NCBI GenBank assembly: GCA_021736525.1
Contig: JAIPFR010000003.1
Span: forward strand, 1-46,713
Reading direction: 5' to 3'
Length of the DNA: 46,713 nucleotides
Source: Spirochaetia bacterium
GTDB taxonomy: Bacteria > Spirochaetota > Spirochaetia > JABMQR01
Part shown: positions 1 through 8,529 of the stretch, one piece after another
Position numbering within the stretch: the first letter of the stretch is position 1
How the letters are laid out: the number at the start of each line of letters is the position of its first letter
Made by a program: the position numbers and the translations under genes
The notes under the pieces: generated by a model
Told to the model about the DNA's origin: nothing
Databases searched by the model: none
What the model saw: the letters and a program-made list of their open reading frames with translations, nothing else

Positions 1-286
1 CCAGGGCCTTGCGGACATAGTCGAACTTCTGATAACCGCTGACAATAATAACCGGCAAATCGGGATAGAGCGTATTCAGCCGGGAAACCAGCTCAAGTCC
101 GTCCATCAACAGCATCTTGACATCGGTAATAACCAGATCAGGCACCTGTTCAGCAATCATATCCAGCGCGGCAGCACCATCACCGGCTGTTCGCGTAACG
201 GAAAAATCTGGAGCTGTCTCACTGATAAGCCGTGTCAGATAGCGGGCTGCAGCCGGCTCATCCTCCGCCAGCAGAATACTGAACAT
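1..286 (-). CDS. Response regulator, YesN-like, partial (N-terminal receiver only)
   Basis: The gene runs off the left edge, so only the first ~95 residues are visible. They read as a CheY-like receiver: an acidic pair after the first strand (LLAEDEP), the phospho-acceptor segment DLVITDVKM and a following GYQKFDYVRKAL that matches the YesN/AraC receiver pattern (SGYxxFxYxxxA). I chose the ATG at 286 because GGGGAGG lies six bases upstream; an in-frame ATG at 292 abuts that ribosome site. It overlaps the end of the upstream kinase gene by 29 bp, so the two are almost certainly co-translated. By family, an AraC DNA-binding domain is expected beyond the edge, but it cannot be seen here. Confidence 0.88.
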   Translation of the reverse strand, partial: MFSILLAEDEPAAARYLTRLISETAPDFSVTRTAGDGAAALDMIAEQVPDLVITDVKMLLMDGLELVSRLNTLYPDLPVIIVSGYQKFDYVRKAL

Positions 287-2177
287 AATCATCCTCCCCG
301 TCGTCACGCCTGCCGCTGCTCTTCATGGGATCGCTGCTCTTCATGGGATCGCTGCTCTTCATGGGATCGCTGCTGCTCAGGGGCCCGCCGATTCTCACAA
401 ACGCCCCTCCTGACGCTCTGTTGCCCATCTCCCAGTCCACATCACCATGGTAAAAAAGATAGAGCCGCGCATAGGTGCCGATAAGACCGAGACCGCCTAT
501 ATCGAGACCACGCTTCAGGATGCCAGGATCGGAGGATGTCTGCAGCGACCCGATCTGTGTTCGGAGCTTCTCTATACTCGCAGCACTGAAACCGTTCCCG
601 TTGTCCTGCAGTTCAAACACCCAGCGATCACCGTTGAGACGACCTGCAGCCTCAATCCGGATAGCACGCCTGTCCACAGCATACCCGTGGGCAAAAGAGT
701 TCTCAACAATCGGCTGCAGCACAATGCGTGGAAGCTGCACAGCAAGCACCTCCGAATCCATTGATATAGCATATTCCAGCTGATCCTCAAATCGCTGCTT
801 CATCAGAAACAGATATGTCCTCAGGTGGGCAAGCTCATCACCGAGAGTCGCCGGCCCCTCCGAAGTCGACGTGGAATACCGCAGCATCGTTGCCACACCG
901 TCGCAGATCTCCCCTATCAGACGATCCCCAAGCTCAAGACCTCTGCCGGCAATGACTGTGAGAATATTGTTGATAAAATGGGGATCCACCTGGGCCTGCA
1001 GGGAGTCAAATCTGGCTTTCAGCCAGAGCGTACGGGAATCCAGCTCCCGGTGAATGGACTGATCCAGCCGCTCCCTCAGGCTGATAAAGGCATGATCCAG
1101 AGCAGCAACTTCGTCATTGTCATGATTCAGCGGTTCACTGCTGCCGAGATTGGAAAGCTCCGTCTCTTCCATGCGGGCAGTTATCAGCCTGAGCGGCCGG
1201 GTGAGAAGACGCGATGAGATGACATTGTACACGAACGAAACCAGAAGCAGCAGCAGGCCGATACCGACTGTCAGATTGCGGGAAAAGGTCAGCGGGGCAA
1301 GAAGGATCTGCCGGTCAAGGATCAGCATAACCGATATCCCGGTTGATGGAGACGAGCTTACCAGCAGTGCCTCCTGACGGCCGCTCCTCTCGTTCAGAAA
1401 AAAATCCACCGGGGGATCTGAGACGAGATCCCTATAGTAAGCCTCCATAGCCGGTTCCCTTTCGCCGCTGCGGTAGAGAGTCTCCCCGGAATCGAGAAAG
1501 GCCAGGATGCGAACATAGTCCTGATCGGGAATGGTGAATACCGAGTCCAGTTTTTCAACTCTGTTCAGGACAAGCAGGTAGGACTGCTTAGTTGAGTTCA
1601 GCTCCTGAACCGCCCGTCCTCGACCGAATACCATCGATCCCCCCCCATCAGCCTGGGAATCGGAATCCCAGGGATCGGGAAAGGGAGCGAGGGTGACAAC
1701 CTTGCCGGCTGCGGCTTCAGCGTAAGACACCCAGGGGAGATCCTGCCACGCCGTACCTGCCTCGGCCGTCGTCAGATGCTCAATAAAATTACTGGAGAAA
1801 AAATCCTGCTCCCGGTTCAGAACAACCGCTGCGTAGAAATTTTTCATAATCGAGTAGGTTACCAGCCGGTTGCGCACCGTCCGCTGAGCCTCAGCAATAA
1901 ATTCGGTATTCACCGGATCACCCCGGTTAATCATATTCAGCGTGGCCAGGCTTGATTTGAATTCGGCATCGGAAATAAGGTTGGCGGTAATAAAATCCAT
2001 CGGCTGCAGCAGGCTGTCAAGCTGACTGCTGAGGTTGCGCGAAAGCAGCTGATGGGTATCCAGCGCATTGCGGGCAAAAAGATCGCTGCTGTAGTGATAA
2101 AACAGCAATGCCAGAACCATTACCAGCAGCAGAATCAGCATTGAATAGGTGATCAACAGTCTTCTCTGGAACTTCAT
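258..2177 (-). CDS. YesM-type membrane sensor histidine kinase
   Basis: 639 residues. An N-terminal membrane helix (about 8-28) is followed by a large extracellular domain, a second helix near 300-320, a HAMP-like linker and the His_kinase/HATPase pair of the YesM (LytS-like) family. The H-box reads QAQVDPHFINNIL, the N-box VENSFAHGY, the G1 box LQDNGNGF and the G2 box GGLGLIGTYARL. Such kinases sense extracellular sugars, often with a periplasmic binding protein, and phosphorylate a YesN-type regulator, here the overlapping downstream gene. The last ~30 residues are odd: SSDPMK is repeated three times, encoded by an 18-bp tandem repeat. The gene is visibly GC-richer than those inside the island. 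The ligand cannot be inferred. Confidence 0.93.
   Translation of the reverse strand: MKFQRRLLITYSMLILLLVMVLALLFYHYSSDLFARNALDTHQLLSRNLSSQLDSLLQPMDFITANLISDAEFKSSLATLNMINRGDPVNTEFIAEAQRTVRNRLVTYSIMKNFYAAVVLNREQDFFSSNFIEHLTTAEAGTAWQDLPWVSYAEAAAGKVVTLAPFPDPWDSDSQADGGGSMVFGRGRAVQELNSTKQSYLLVLNRVEKLDSVFTIPDQDYVRILAFLDSGETLYRSGEREPAMEAYYRDLVSDPPVDFFLNERSGRQEALLVSSSPSTGISVMLILDRQILLAPLTFSRNLTVGIGLLLLLVSFVYNVISSRLLTRPLRLITARMEETELSNLGSSEPLNHDNDEVAALDHAFISLRERLDQSIHRELDSRTLWLKARFDSLQAQVDPHFINNILTVIAGRGLELGDRLIGEICDGVATMLRYSTSTSEGPATLGDELAHLRTYLFLMKQRFEDQLEYAISMDSEVLAVQLPRIVLQPIVENSFAHGYAVDRRAIRIEAAGRLNGDRWVFELQDNGNGFSAASIEKLRTQIGSLQTSSDPGILKRGLDIGGLGLIGTYARLYLFYHGDVDWEMGNRASGGAFVRIGGPLSSSDPMKSSDPMKSSDPMKSSGRRDDGEDDYVQYSAGGG
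315..368. repeat. 18-bp tandem repeat, three copies, inside the kinase gene
   Basis: Three perfect copies of GCTGCTCTTCATGGGATC run head to tail at 315-332, 333-350 and 351-368, with a partial fourth start after them. Read on the minus strand in frame they encode DPMKSS repeats near the kinase C-terminus. As the unit is a multiple of three, copy-number change would lengthen or shorten the tail without a frameshift. Confidence 0.95.
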
Positions 2178-2320
2178 AAAACGCAGTATTCCTGTAGCAT
2201 GAAAATCTCATCCCTTTGCAAGGCCGGTGCCGCTGTAAAATGCCGCTGCAGATGCAATGTCACCGCAGAGGGGTGCCGGTGCCGCCATAATAGAGAGTTA
2301 TTATACATCCTGCTCCCGGG

Positions 2321-2398
2321 ATAAAGAAGGTGTCTGACACCGTTTTCCGAACAAATTGCGATTTTCGCAATCCAGCACGGATTTTTTGTGAGGGATCC
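2321..2398. repeat. Palindromic intergenic repeat, copy 1 (GGTGTCTGACACC family)
   Basis: The sequence ATAAAGAAGGTGTCTGACAC continues into CGTTTTCCG and, about 35 bp later, TTTTTTGTGAGGGATCC. The same blocks in the same order and orientation recur at 46113-46200. The core GGTGTC-T-GACACC is a perfect hyphenated palindrome. I recall similar short palindromes as scattered REP/MITE-like elements mobilised by Y1 (REP-associated) transposases, but no transposase is present here. Confidence 0.7.
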
Positions 2399-2555
2399 TT
2401 CAAGGAAGGTATGATTCCAATGCCCTATAATTCCACTTAGAAGCGGTCTTACATATTATGCTGAATCGTGATATAACCAACGTGGTCCACCGCTGTTATA
2501 GTATATTTGTTTCCATTGCGGCCGATTCAGTACCGTTGCAGGAGAGGATTCATGA

Positions 2556-2605
2556 TACAATATGCTATTCTTCCCGCATCAGGAATCATCAGGTATCATA
2601 TTGTA
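2556..2605. other. Inverted repeat upstream of the orphan binding-protein gene
   Basis: TACAATATG (2556-2564) is perfectly complementary to CATATTGTA (2597-2605), a 9-bp stem with a 32-nt spacer. It could be a regulator site or an mRNA structure; no -35/-10 pair was clear beside it. Confidence 0.4.
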
Positions 2606-2639
2606 CTACATAACAAGGTGAGCATGGTGGGTAGTGGGA

Positions 2640-2711
2640 AAGGCAGCGGAAACCGTACTATCAGCTGAGGAACGTCACAATCTGACCATAGTGACAAACG
2701 ATCTGACTTTA
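2640..2711 (+). pseudogene. DeoR-family regulator relic
   Basis: In one forward frame, codons at 2670-2708 spell ERHNLTIVTNDLT, identical over these 13 residues to the effector-domain motif of the intact DeoR protein encoded at 22528-23319. The DNA differs at several third positions, so this comes from a different DeoR gene and not from a recent copy of that one. The frame is not open for a whole gene; a stop follows shortly and no helix-turn-helix is seen. Only this motif is supported; the rest of the ancestral gene is too decayed to align by eye. Confidence 0.55.
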
Positions 2712-2865
2712 CAGGTATTTTTGAGATTTAGGAGAACTGCTAAGCCAGGGTTTTTTTAGAGGTCTGATGGCAGCTGATCGGATCAAGGCAGACTGACGAC
2801 ATGCATATGAGTGTATGGATATTGTGGTGTTGGTCTGAATGGTTATTGAGTATTGAGGATGGTAA

Positions 2866-3906
2866 ATGTTGGCTTTGATTCATCGTCATTCATTGTCAAA
2901 TGCAGGAGTTTTCAGGAAACGATTGGCTGCCATACTGCTATTATGCCTTTTGCTTATCGCTGAACTCCGCGCTGGAGGGATACATGAAAACCCGGTCACC
3001 ACCATTAATGTATCATTCTCTTTCGGCGCAGAGTGGCTTGAGATATACCAGACAATGGAAATATTGGCATTACGCGCCAGTGAGAAATCAGGGAGCAATA
3101 TTGAGTTTAAATTCTGGTATGCCGATGGGAATCTGGAAAAAGAATCTCTGAATATTGAGAGAGCAATAAACTCCAAACCGGATGTCTTGGTTCTGATGCC
3201 AATAAGCGCGGAACATATCCTGCAGCAAATTGAACATGCGTATGTAATGAAGATCCCCGTAATTGTGTACAACCGCATGCAGAAAAGCCATACCTTTATT
3301 CAACCCGATGTATTTATTGGCCTTGATACCTATAATCAAGCCTATACAACAGCAATAGGACTGTTCAAGTTGATGCAGCAGGATGGTATTGCACCGATGC
3401 CAGTGCTTTTACTCGGGGATTTGCGTGATAACAACTCAATTAATCGAAGGCTGGGATTTATAAAGGCTGCAAATGACTTTGGGGTAGAAATACTGAAGGA
3501 AATTGAGACTGACTGGAATGCTAAAAAAGCTGCAGAAGGATTGGATACGGCTCTGAAAGAGTTTCCCAATCTGAATGCTATCCTGCTAAGCTCAGATTTT
3601 ATGATTACCGAGATAAAAAAAGTGTTGAGTAATCATCAGCGCTGGGCTCCTTACGGTGAGATGAATCATGTTTATTTAGGAGCGCAGGATGTATTCAAGG
3701 ATGCTATACCGCTGATAAGAAGCGGTTATATAGATATCGATACCGCTTTCGATATCTGGTCAATGTCCACTACCCTCATTCAGGTAATAAGCACCTTGGC
3801 TTCGGGAGAAAAACCATCCCAGAAGGTCTTTCTTGTCCCGGGAAAAGTTATCACGCAGAAAAATATAGATTCAATCAAAGATCTTTGGTCGCTTGAAATT
3901 GAATGA
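2866..3906 (+). CDS. Orphan sugar-binding protein (RbsB-like), possibly membrane-anchored sensor
   Basis: 346 residues of the periplasmic type I sugar-binding fold (Peripla_BP_4). A basic N-terminus (residues 6-19) precedes one hydrophobic segment (about 20-34) that may be a signal peptide or an uncleaved anchor; there is no clear lipobox. The C-terminal half, from LLGDLRDNNS through SGYIDIDTA to LVPGKV, matches the importer-1 binding protein encoded at 9533-10561. GAGG seven bases before the ATG supports the start. No transporter genes follow it; instead it converges, 10 bp apart, on a membrane AraC regulator. By analogy with binding proteins that present sugar to sensors (XylFII-LytS), it may be a sensory partner; that is inference. 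Confidence 0.85.
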   Translation: MLALIHRHSLSNAGVFRKRLAAILLLCLLLIAELRAGGIHENPVTTINVSFSFGAEWLEIYQTMEILALRASEKSGSNIEFKFWYADGNLEKESLNIERAINSKPDVLVLMPISAEHILQQIEHAYVMKIPVIVYNRMQKSHTFIQPDVFIGLDTYNQAYTTAIGLFKLMQQDGIAPMPVLLLGDLRDNNSINRRLGFIKAANDFGVEILKEIETDWNAKKAAEGLDTALKEFPNLNAILLSSDFMITEIKKVLSNHQRWAPYGEMNHVYLGAQDVFKDAIPLIRSGYIDIDTAFDIWSMSTTLIQVISTLASGEKPSQKVFLVPGKVITQKNIDSIKDLWSLEIE

Positions 3907-3916
3907 GTGACAGCTG

Positions 3917-5827
3917 TTATATGGAGTGTTTCTGCTTATACTCTTTAGGTGTGGAGCCATAGCGTTTCTTGAATAACGTATAGAAATGCATATCATTTAA
4001 TATTCCAACAGATTTACATATCTCCGAGATGGTTGAATTCTCCTTGAGTAGCAAATCCCGGGCAGTTTCCAAACGTTTGTTATTAACAGTCTCCAGGATT
4101 GATGCTCCAGTTTGATGTTTGAAAATTCTATTCAGATATGCTCCGGAAAGTTTCAGCTGTTCAGAAATAAAGTCCGTCGACAAATTGGGATTGGAAAAAT
4201 CTTTCTGAATTATTTCATTTATCTGACTTATCTGACTGTTCTTATAATTCTCTTGTTTCTGAGAAAGTTCCAGCGCTACATGATCGATCAGGCTGAATAT
4301 TGATTCATTTATTTCGCTGAGGGTTTCCATCGAATAAATCCTGCGTGTGAAATCGATCATATCTAAATCGTTACTGATATTGTTATATTTTTCAAGAGTA
4401 TCAAGTGCCGAAGTGATGGCAACAACTACGCGATTGATTCCATTCCTGATTATCGAATAATTTGATTGGGTGAGAACGGTCATGATTTCCGTATACACTT
4501 CTTTGGCTTTATCAATATTTCCCTGTTTTAACTGCTCAACAAGCGGTTTCTCGAGCTGCATGGGATAGCTGACTACAATCTTCTGCCTCATTTCAATCTC
4601 ATCGGTTGAAATGATTTTTTCATTTCCGTACAGGATCTTATAGTACGAGGCTTCGTATACTTTTTTGAAAGATTTCTGGGTCTCTTCAGGAAATAGATGC
4701 TCTTGACCATATGTGAAAGAGAAAGAAAAATTAGTTTTCTGATTTATTAATTCTTTAATGCAGTTTATCAGTTTAACGGTACGCTCCTGATTGGTCTCAG
4801 ATAATAGAATTCCAGACAAGAAGTGGAAAACAGCGATGCCTTCTTCAAAAGGGATCAGCAGACAATTGAGTGAATGGTTTTTCAGCTCATTCTCAACATA
4901 CCTCGATAAAGAGGAGAGTCTCCAGCTGATCTCGGTCGGGCCGATCTCATTTTCATGAATTGCGTAGTTGCTGAATTTCATAAGCACGGGTATAGTCTTC
5001 TTCCCATATTCAATATCTGTGATTAATGGGCATATATTATCCCAGCTTTCCAGTCCTTTCATGAATCTTTTCAGGGCATTGTTTCTAGCGCTGCGTTTGT
5101 ATTCATCTATCTGTTTTTTCGATATTATCTGCTGCCGGAATGAAAAGAAAACAAGCAGTATGGCTAGGATGAACATGAAAAGCATAATCCATGATAGGAC
5201 CATCAGAATTGCTGACGATGTCTTTTGCTCCTGACGGACCGCATTTGTATAGCTGTTCATAAGGCGATAGAATTCTTTGGATGATATGTCGAGAAATGCA
5301 AACTGATTCAAAAGATTCATGAGATTAACGTTGTCGTTGAAGTCGATTTTGTCCGTCATCCGGTAGGTAAAGTAATTACTTATCAATTCCGGGAAGAGCA
5401 GATCATCCAGACCGGATTTTTCCAACTCCTTTAGCAGCTCATGAATTTCCATCAACTTGTTCTGCGTTGAATCCCATATAAATGAAAGAAACTGGAGATT
5501 GACCCTGGAGAAATCGGTAATGGTAATTTTCTCGGCATTCCGGATTAACTGTGAGAATATTCTCTGGAAGTCGTATATCTGGTTTTCCCAGTTTGAAACA
5601 TTCTCCTTGTAATCAAACGCACCAAGAACAGTCACATTCGACCGATTGACAAGAAAGTCATTCTTTATCCTCTCAAGATTGTTCCAACTGTCCATGACAG
5701 TCTGAGCCTCAGTAATGAGCCGGTTATATTTCTTACTCCTGTCCCCGGTACTGATGATTGCCGCAGAGAGAATGATTATTATCAGTGAGATTGCAATAAT
5801 ATATCGATTATTTATGCTTTTTAACAT
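3917..5827 (-). CDS. Membrane-bound AraC-family transcriptional regulator
   Basis: 636 residues. A helix at about 9-27 and a second at about 206-228 enclose a ~180-residue, probably extracellular, helical domain. A cytoplasmic linker follows and then a complete AraC double helix-turn-helix in the last 100 residues (INEIIQKDFSNPNLS onward; second helix ending at KKRYGSTPKEYKQ). There is no receiver or kinase domain, so sensing and DNA binding would be in a single polypeptide at the membrane, as in the large membrane AraC proteins of Firmicutes and spirochaetes. GGGGGTG precedes the ATG. It is divergent from importer 1 and tail-to-tail with an orphan sugar-binding protein, which suggests it controls importer 1 in response to the bound sugar. 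Confidence 0.88.
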   Translation of the reverse strand: MLKSINNRYIIAISLIIIILSAAIISTGDRSKKYNRLITEAQTVMDSWNNLERIKNDFLVNRSNVTVLGAFDYKENVSNWENQIYDFQRIFSQLIRNAEKITITDFSRVNLQFLSFIWDSTQNKLMEIHELLKELEKSGLDDLLFPELISNYFTYRMTDKIDFNDNVNLMNLLNQFAFLDISSKEFYRLMNSYTNAVRQEQKTSSAILMVLSWIMLFMFILAILLVFFSFRQQIISKKQIDEYKRSARNNALKRFMKGLESWDNICPLITDIEYGKKTIPVLMKFSNYAIHENEIGPTEISWRLSSLSRYVENELKNHSLNCLLIPFEEGIAVFHFLSGILLSETNQERTVKLINCIKELINQKTNFSFSFTYGQEHLFPEETQKSFKKVYEASYYKILYGNEKIISTDEIEMRQKIVVSYPMQLEKPLVEQLKQGNIDKAKEVYTEIMTVLTQSNYSIIRNGINRVVVAITSALDTLEKYNNISNDLDMIDFTRRIYSMETLSEINESIFSLIDHVALELSQKQENYKNSQISQINEIIQKDFSNPNLSTDFISEQLKLSGAYLNRIFKHQTGASILETVNNKRLETARDLLLKENSTISEICKSVGILNDMHFYTLFKKRYGSTPKEYKQKHSI

Positions 5828-5857
5828 ATTTCACCCCCATTCTACGGCCGGTTATCT

Positions 5858-5926
5858 ATGTTCGCAACAGGAAAATGTTCGAAATGTGAATAAATAACAG
5901 GTTTTTAAATACTGGCATGTTCTTAA
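5858..5926. promoter_or_regulatory. Three ATGTTC direct repeats between divergent genes
   Basis: ATGTTCGCAA (5858), ATGTTCGAAA (5875) and ATGTTCTTAA (5917) share orientation. The first two are 17 bp apart and the third is 42 bp further on. AraC proteins usually bind direct repeats, and this is the intergenic region between the membrane AraC gene and importer 1. Candidate operator only. Confidence 0.4.
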
Positions 5927-6010
5927 AACCAAGAAATCAAACAATTACACAGTTTTCAGGTTTCTGGTTCAGTCGTAAGGTACAGAAAAATACTTTTCAG
6001 GAAGGTGCTA

Positions 6011-7012
6011 ATGAGTAATAAGCCGAATGACGATGGATTGTTTCCAGCAGTGGATCAACAACTTTTGAGTCTTAGATTGAAGCGCTTAGTCCAAAGAGCA
6101 TTTCCCTTACTGGTGGTTGTTTTGGTGCTACTGTTTATCAGTCTTCTGGTACCCAGGTTTTTTCACCCGCGGAATCTGAAAAATATTCTTGTGCAGTCAT
6201 CGACATTAGGTTTGATGGCTATCGGGATGACCCTTGTCTATCTTATTGGAGGAATGGATTTATCTATCCCATCAGTGATGGCTGTGAGCGGCATCATGGG
6301 TGCAATGATCATGAAAAGCGGCGGTTCACCGGTGCTTGGTGTGATCATCACAATAGCAGCCGGAGCCGTGGTGGGAGCTGTGAATGGACTTTCAGTTTCT
6401 TTTCTGAAGATGATTCCGTTTGTGGTCACACTTGCTATGATGCAGGTCATGTCGGGCATATCAACATGGGTTACAAATTCAGTCAGCATTGCAGTTCCTC
6501 TGGATTATATAGATATTATTCTGTTTAAAATCGGAGAACTGCCCTTACCAGTTTATTTATTTGTGACTCTAACAATTGTTTCAACCTATTTCTGCAAATC
6601 TACGATCTATGGACGATGGCTGTATGCAATTGGAACCAATCTTGAGTCATCTAAAGTGTGCATGATCCCCGTCCGGAAGACAATTTTCCTTACCTATACA
6701 GTCTCAGGCATGTTTGCAGGGCTGACTGGTGTTCTGCTTACTGCGCGGTTAGGGGCCGCAGGTCCGCTAATGGGATCTTCAAATGTAATCCTGGATGTGA
6801 TGAGTGCCTCCGTAGTAGGTGGAGTAAGTATATATGGGGGAGTGGGCAGCCCTTTGGGAGCTGCTGTTGGGGCGGTGGTCATCACAGTTCTCAACAATGT
6901 CCTGAATCTGCTCAGAGTTGATTTTTTTCCAGCTCAGGTAATTAAAGGGGTAATAGTGATTGTATTTGTAGCATTTGATTCATTCGGCAGAAGTCACAGG
7001 AGACAGGGATGA
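6011..7012 (+). CDS. Importer 1 sugar permease A (RbsC family)
   Basis: 333 residues with 8-10 hydrophobic segments and the RbsC hallmark GGMDLSIPSV near residue 80 (usually GGIDLSVGS). I chose the ATG at 6011 because AGGAAGG lies five bases upstream; a GTG at 6005 is in frame but overlaps that site. It is the first gene of the importer-1 operon and overlaps the ATPase gene by ATGA. Its partner permease, encoded at 8526-9509, is a different protein, so the membrane pore is probably a heterodimer. The sugar is not determined by sequence; the downstream isomerase and epimerase genes suggest a ketose, deoxysugar or rare hexose. Confidence 0.93.
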   Translation: MSNKPNDDGLFPAVDQQLLSLRLKRLVQRAFPLLVVVLVLLFISLLVPRFFHPRNLKNILVQSSTLGLMAIGMTLVYLIGGMDLSIPSVMAVSGIMGAMIMKSGGSPVLGVIITIAAGAVVGAVNGLSVSFLKMIPFVVTLAMMQVMSGISTWVTNSVSIAVPLDYIDIILFKIGELPLPVYLFVTLTIVSTYFCKSTIYGRWLYAIGTNLESSKVCMIPVRKTIFLTYTVSGMFAGLTGVLLTARLGAAGPLMGSSNVILDVMSASVVGGVSIYGGVGSPLGAAVGAVVITVLNNVLNLLRVDFFPAQVIKGVIVIVFVAFDSFGRSHRRQG

Positions 7013-8529
7013 GTTCAACAGTATTGAAGATGATCGGTATTGGAAAAAGCTTTCCTGGTGTCAGGGCTCTTCATAATGTGACATTCACGGCTTACGCTGG
7101 AGAGGCAATTGCCCTGCTTGGTGCTAACGGTGCCGGTAAAAGTACGCTTATGAATGTGCTGGGAGGGGTAATCCGGCATGATGATGGTAAACTTGAGATT
7201 CAAGGAAAGAGTGTGGAGTTTAAAAACCCTAAAGACGCACAGGCTGAAGGAATAGCCTTTGTCCATCAAGAAATGGCACTGCTTCCGACCATGACAGTGA
7301 TGGACAATATGTTCATTGCCGACTTTCCAAAGCGATGGGGCGCAATAATCAACCGGACTGAAATGCGAAATCAATGCACAGAGGTCCTTGAACGTCTTGG
7401 GTGCAGGATTTCGCCGGATAATTATATCAAGAACCTTGGTACCGGCGACAGGCAAATGGTTGAAATAGGGCGAGCTTTACTGGGAAATAACAGGATCTTC
7501 ATCTTTGACGAACCAACTTCATCGCTTACGAAAGGAGAGAAAGATAATCTCATCAAAGTGATAGAGCGGCTGAAGCGTGAGGGGATGGCTATCATCTACA
7601 TAACCCACTTCCTCAGTGAGGTTTATGATATATGTGACAGGGTATGTGTATTGCGGGGAGGAGAAGTAGCCGGCGGTGGGCTAATATCCGAAGTCAGTAT
7701 GAATAAGCTAGTTCGTATGATGGTTGGAGATGTGAAAATTGGTGATCGGGGAAGTGAACGGAATACTGCTGCGCGAAAACCGATCTTTCAAGTGGATGAA
7801 CTGAACCGCAGAGGAGTACTCGAAAATATCAACTTTACCCTGAACAAGGGAGAGATACTTGGTTTCTGGGGCCTTCTTGGGTCAGGCAGGACGGAAACAG
7901 CCCGGGCTATTATGGGGCTGGATACGGTGGATTCGCTGAAAATTTCGACTTGGAAGGATGATAGATTGACCGAAGTCTCAACCGAATTTGTTCAGCATAA
8001 CATAGGACTTATTACGGAAGAGCGCCGTGTTGACGGGCTGTTTTTGCCAATGTCGGTGAGCAGAAACATGTCAATGGCCAACCTGAGAAATATCCGGAAA
8101 AAGCATAGTGCAGTTATTGACCGGAAAAGAGAGGCGGAACTTAGCAGAGAGTTCACCGATCGGCTGAATATAAAAATCACCAGCATTGAACAGAAAGTAG
8201 AGACACTCAGCGGCGGGAATCAGCAGAAGGTAATTCTTGGACGCTGGCTGGAAGTTAATCCGGACATTCTGATTATGGATGAGCCAACACGCGGACTTGA
8301 CGTTTCAGCCAAGGCTGAGATTGCGAGGATTATTGTCAGACTGGCAAAGGAGGGAACTTCGATCATTTTGATCAGCTCCGAAATCGAGGAGATGATGTCA
8401 CTGTGTGATCGATTTCTCGTTTTTAACAAGGGCCGGATAATTTCGAATCTAGAATACGGAGTATCTCAGGAAGAGCTGGTGGGCCTTGCGGCAGGAACTG
8501 CGGATGCTTCAAAGAGAGTTATGGCATGA
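7009..8529 (+). CDS. Importer 1 tandem ATPase (RbsA family)
   Basis: 506 residues with two nucleotide-binding domains. The first has Walker A GANGAGKST, Walker B IFIFDEP and H-loop ITHF, but its signature is NLGTGDRQMVE instead of the usual LSxGQQQMVE. The second has the degenerate P-loop GLLGSGRTE normal for RbsA and an intact LSGGNQQK signature with LIMDEPTRGLD. It powers uptake through the two flanking permeases at the inner face of the membrane. Start and stop overlap its neighbours by ATGA, showing tight translational coupling. Confidence 0.96.
   Translation: MSSTVLKMIGIGKSFPGVRALHNVTFTAYAGEAIALLGANGAGKSTLMNVLGGVIRHDDGKLEIQGKSVEFKNPKDAQAEGIAFVHQEMALLPTMTVMDNMFIADFPKRWGAIINRTEMRNQCTEVLERLGCRISPDNYIKNLGTGDRQMVEIGRALLGNNRIFIFDEPTSSLTKGEKDNLIKVIERLKREGMAIIYITHFLSEVYDICDRVCVLRGGEVAGGGLISEVSMNKLVRMMVGDVKIGDRGSERNTAARKPIFQVDELNRRGVLENINFTLNKGEILGFWGLLGSGRTETARAIMGLDTVDSLKISTWKDDRLTEVSTEFVQHNIGLITEERRVDGLFLPMSVSRNMSMANLRNIRKKHSAVIDRKREAELSREFTDRLNIKITSIEQKVETLSGGNQQKVILGRWLEVNPDILIMDEPTRGLDVSAKAEIARIIVRLAKEGTSIILISSEIEEMMSLCDRFLVFNKGRIISNLEYGVSQEELVGLAAGTADASKRVMA

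Larger units (their letters stand above)
2178..2865. other. 688-bp non-coding junction
   Basis: No intact gene is visible. The stretch contains, left to right, the presumed promoter side of the YesM operon, a palindromic GGTGTCTGACACC-type repeat, a long inverted repeat around 2556-2605, a translated relic of a DeoR regulator near 2640-2711, and the ribosome site of the next gene. It separates GC-richer sequence on the left from AT-richer sequence on the right and looks like a decayed insertion junction. Confidence 0.6.

Noticed and set aside
2400-2865. A real gene in the left junction
   Set aside because: No frame stays open with a ribosome site; only the short DeoR-like motif is readable.
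5839-5867. Good-looking -35/-10 pair (TTGCGA, 17 bp, TAGAAT) on the minus strand before the membrane AraC gene
   Set aside because: The predicted start would fall at about 5832, removing the gene's own GGGGGTG ribosome site, so the promoter cannot serve this start.
5908-5928. Sigma-54-like TGGCATG near the importer 1 start
   Set aside because: The second box has AA where GC is required at the fixed 10-bp spacing.
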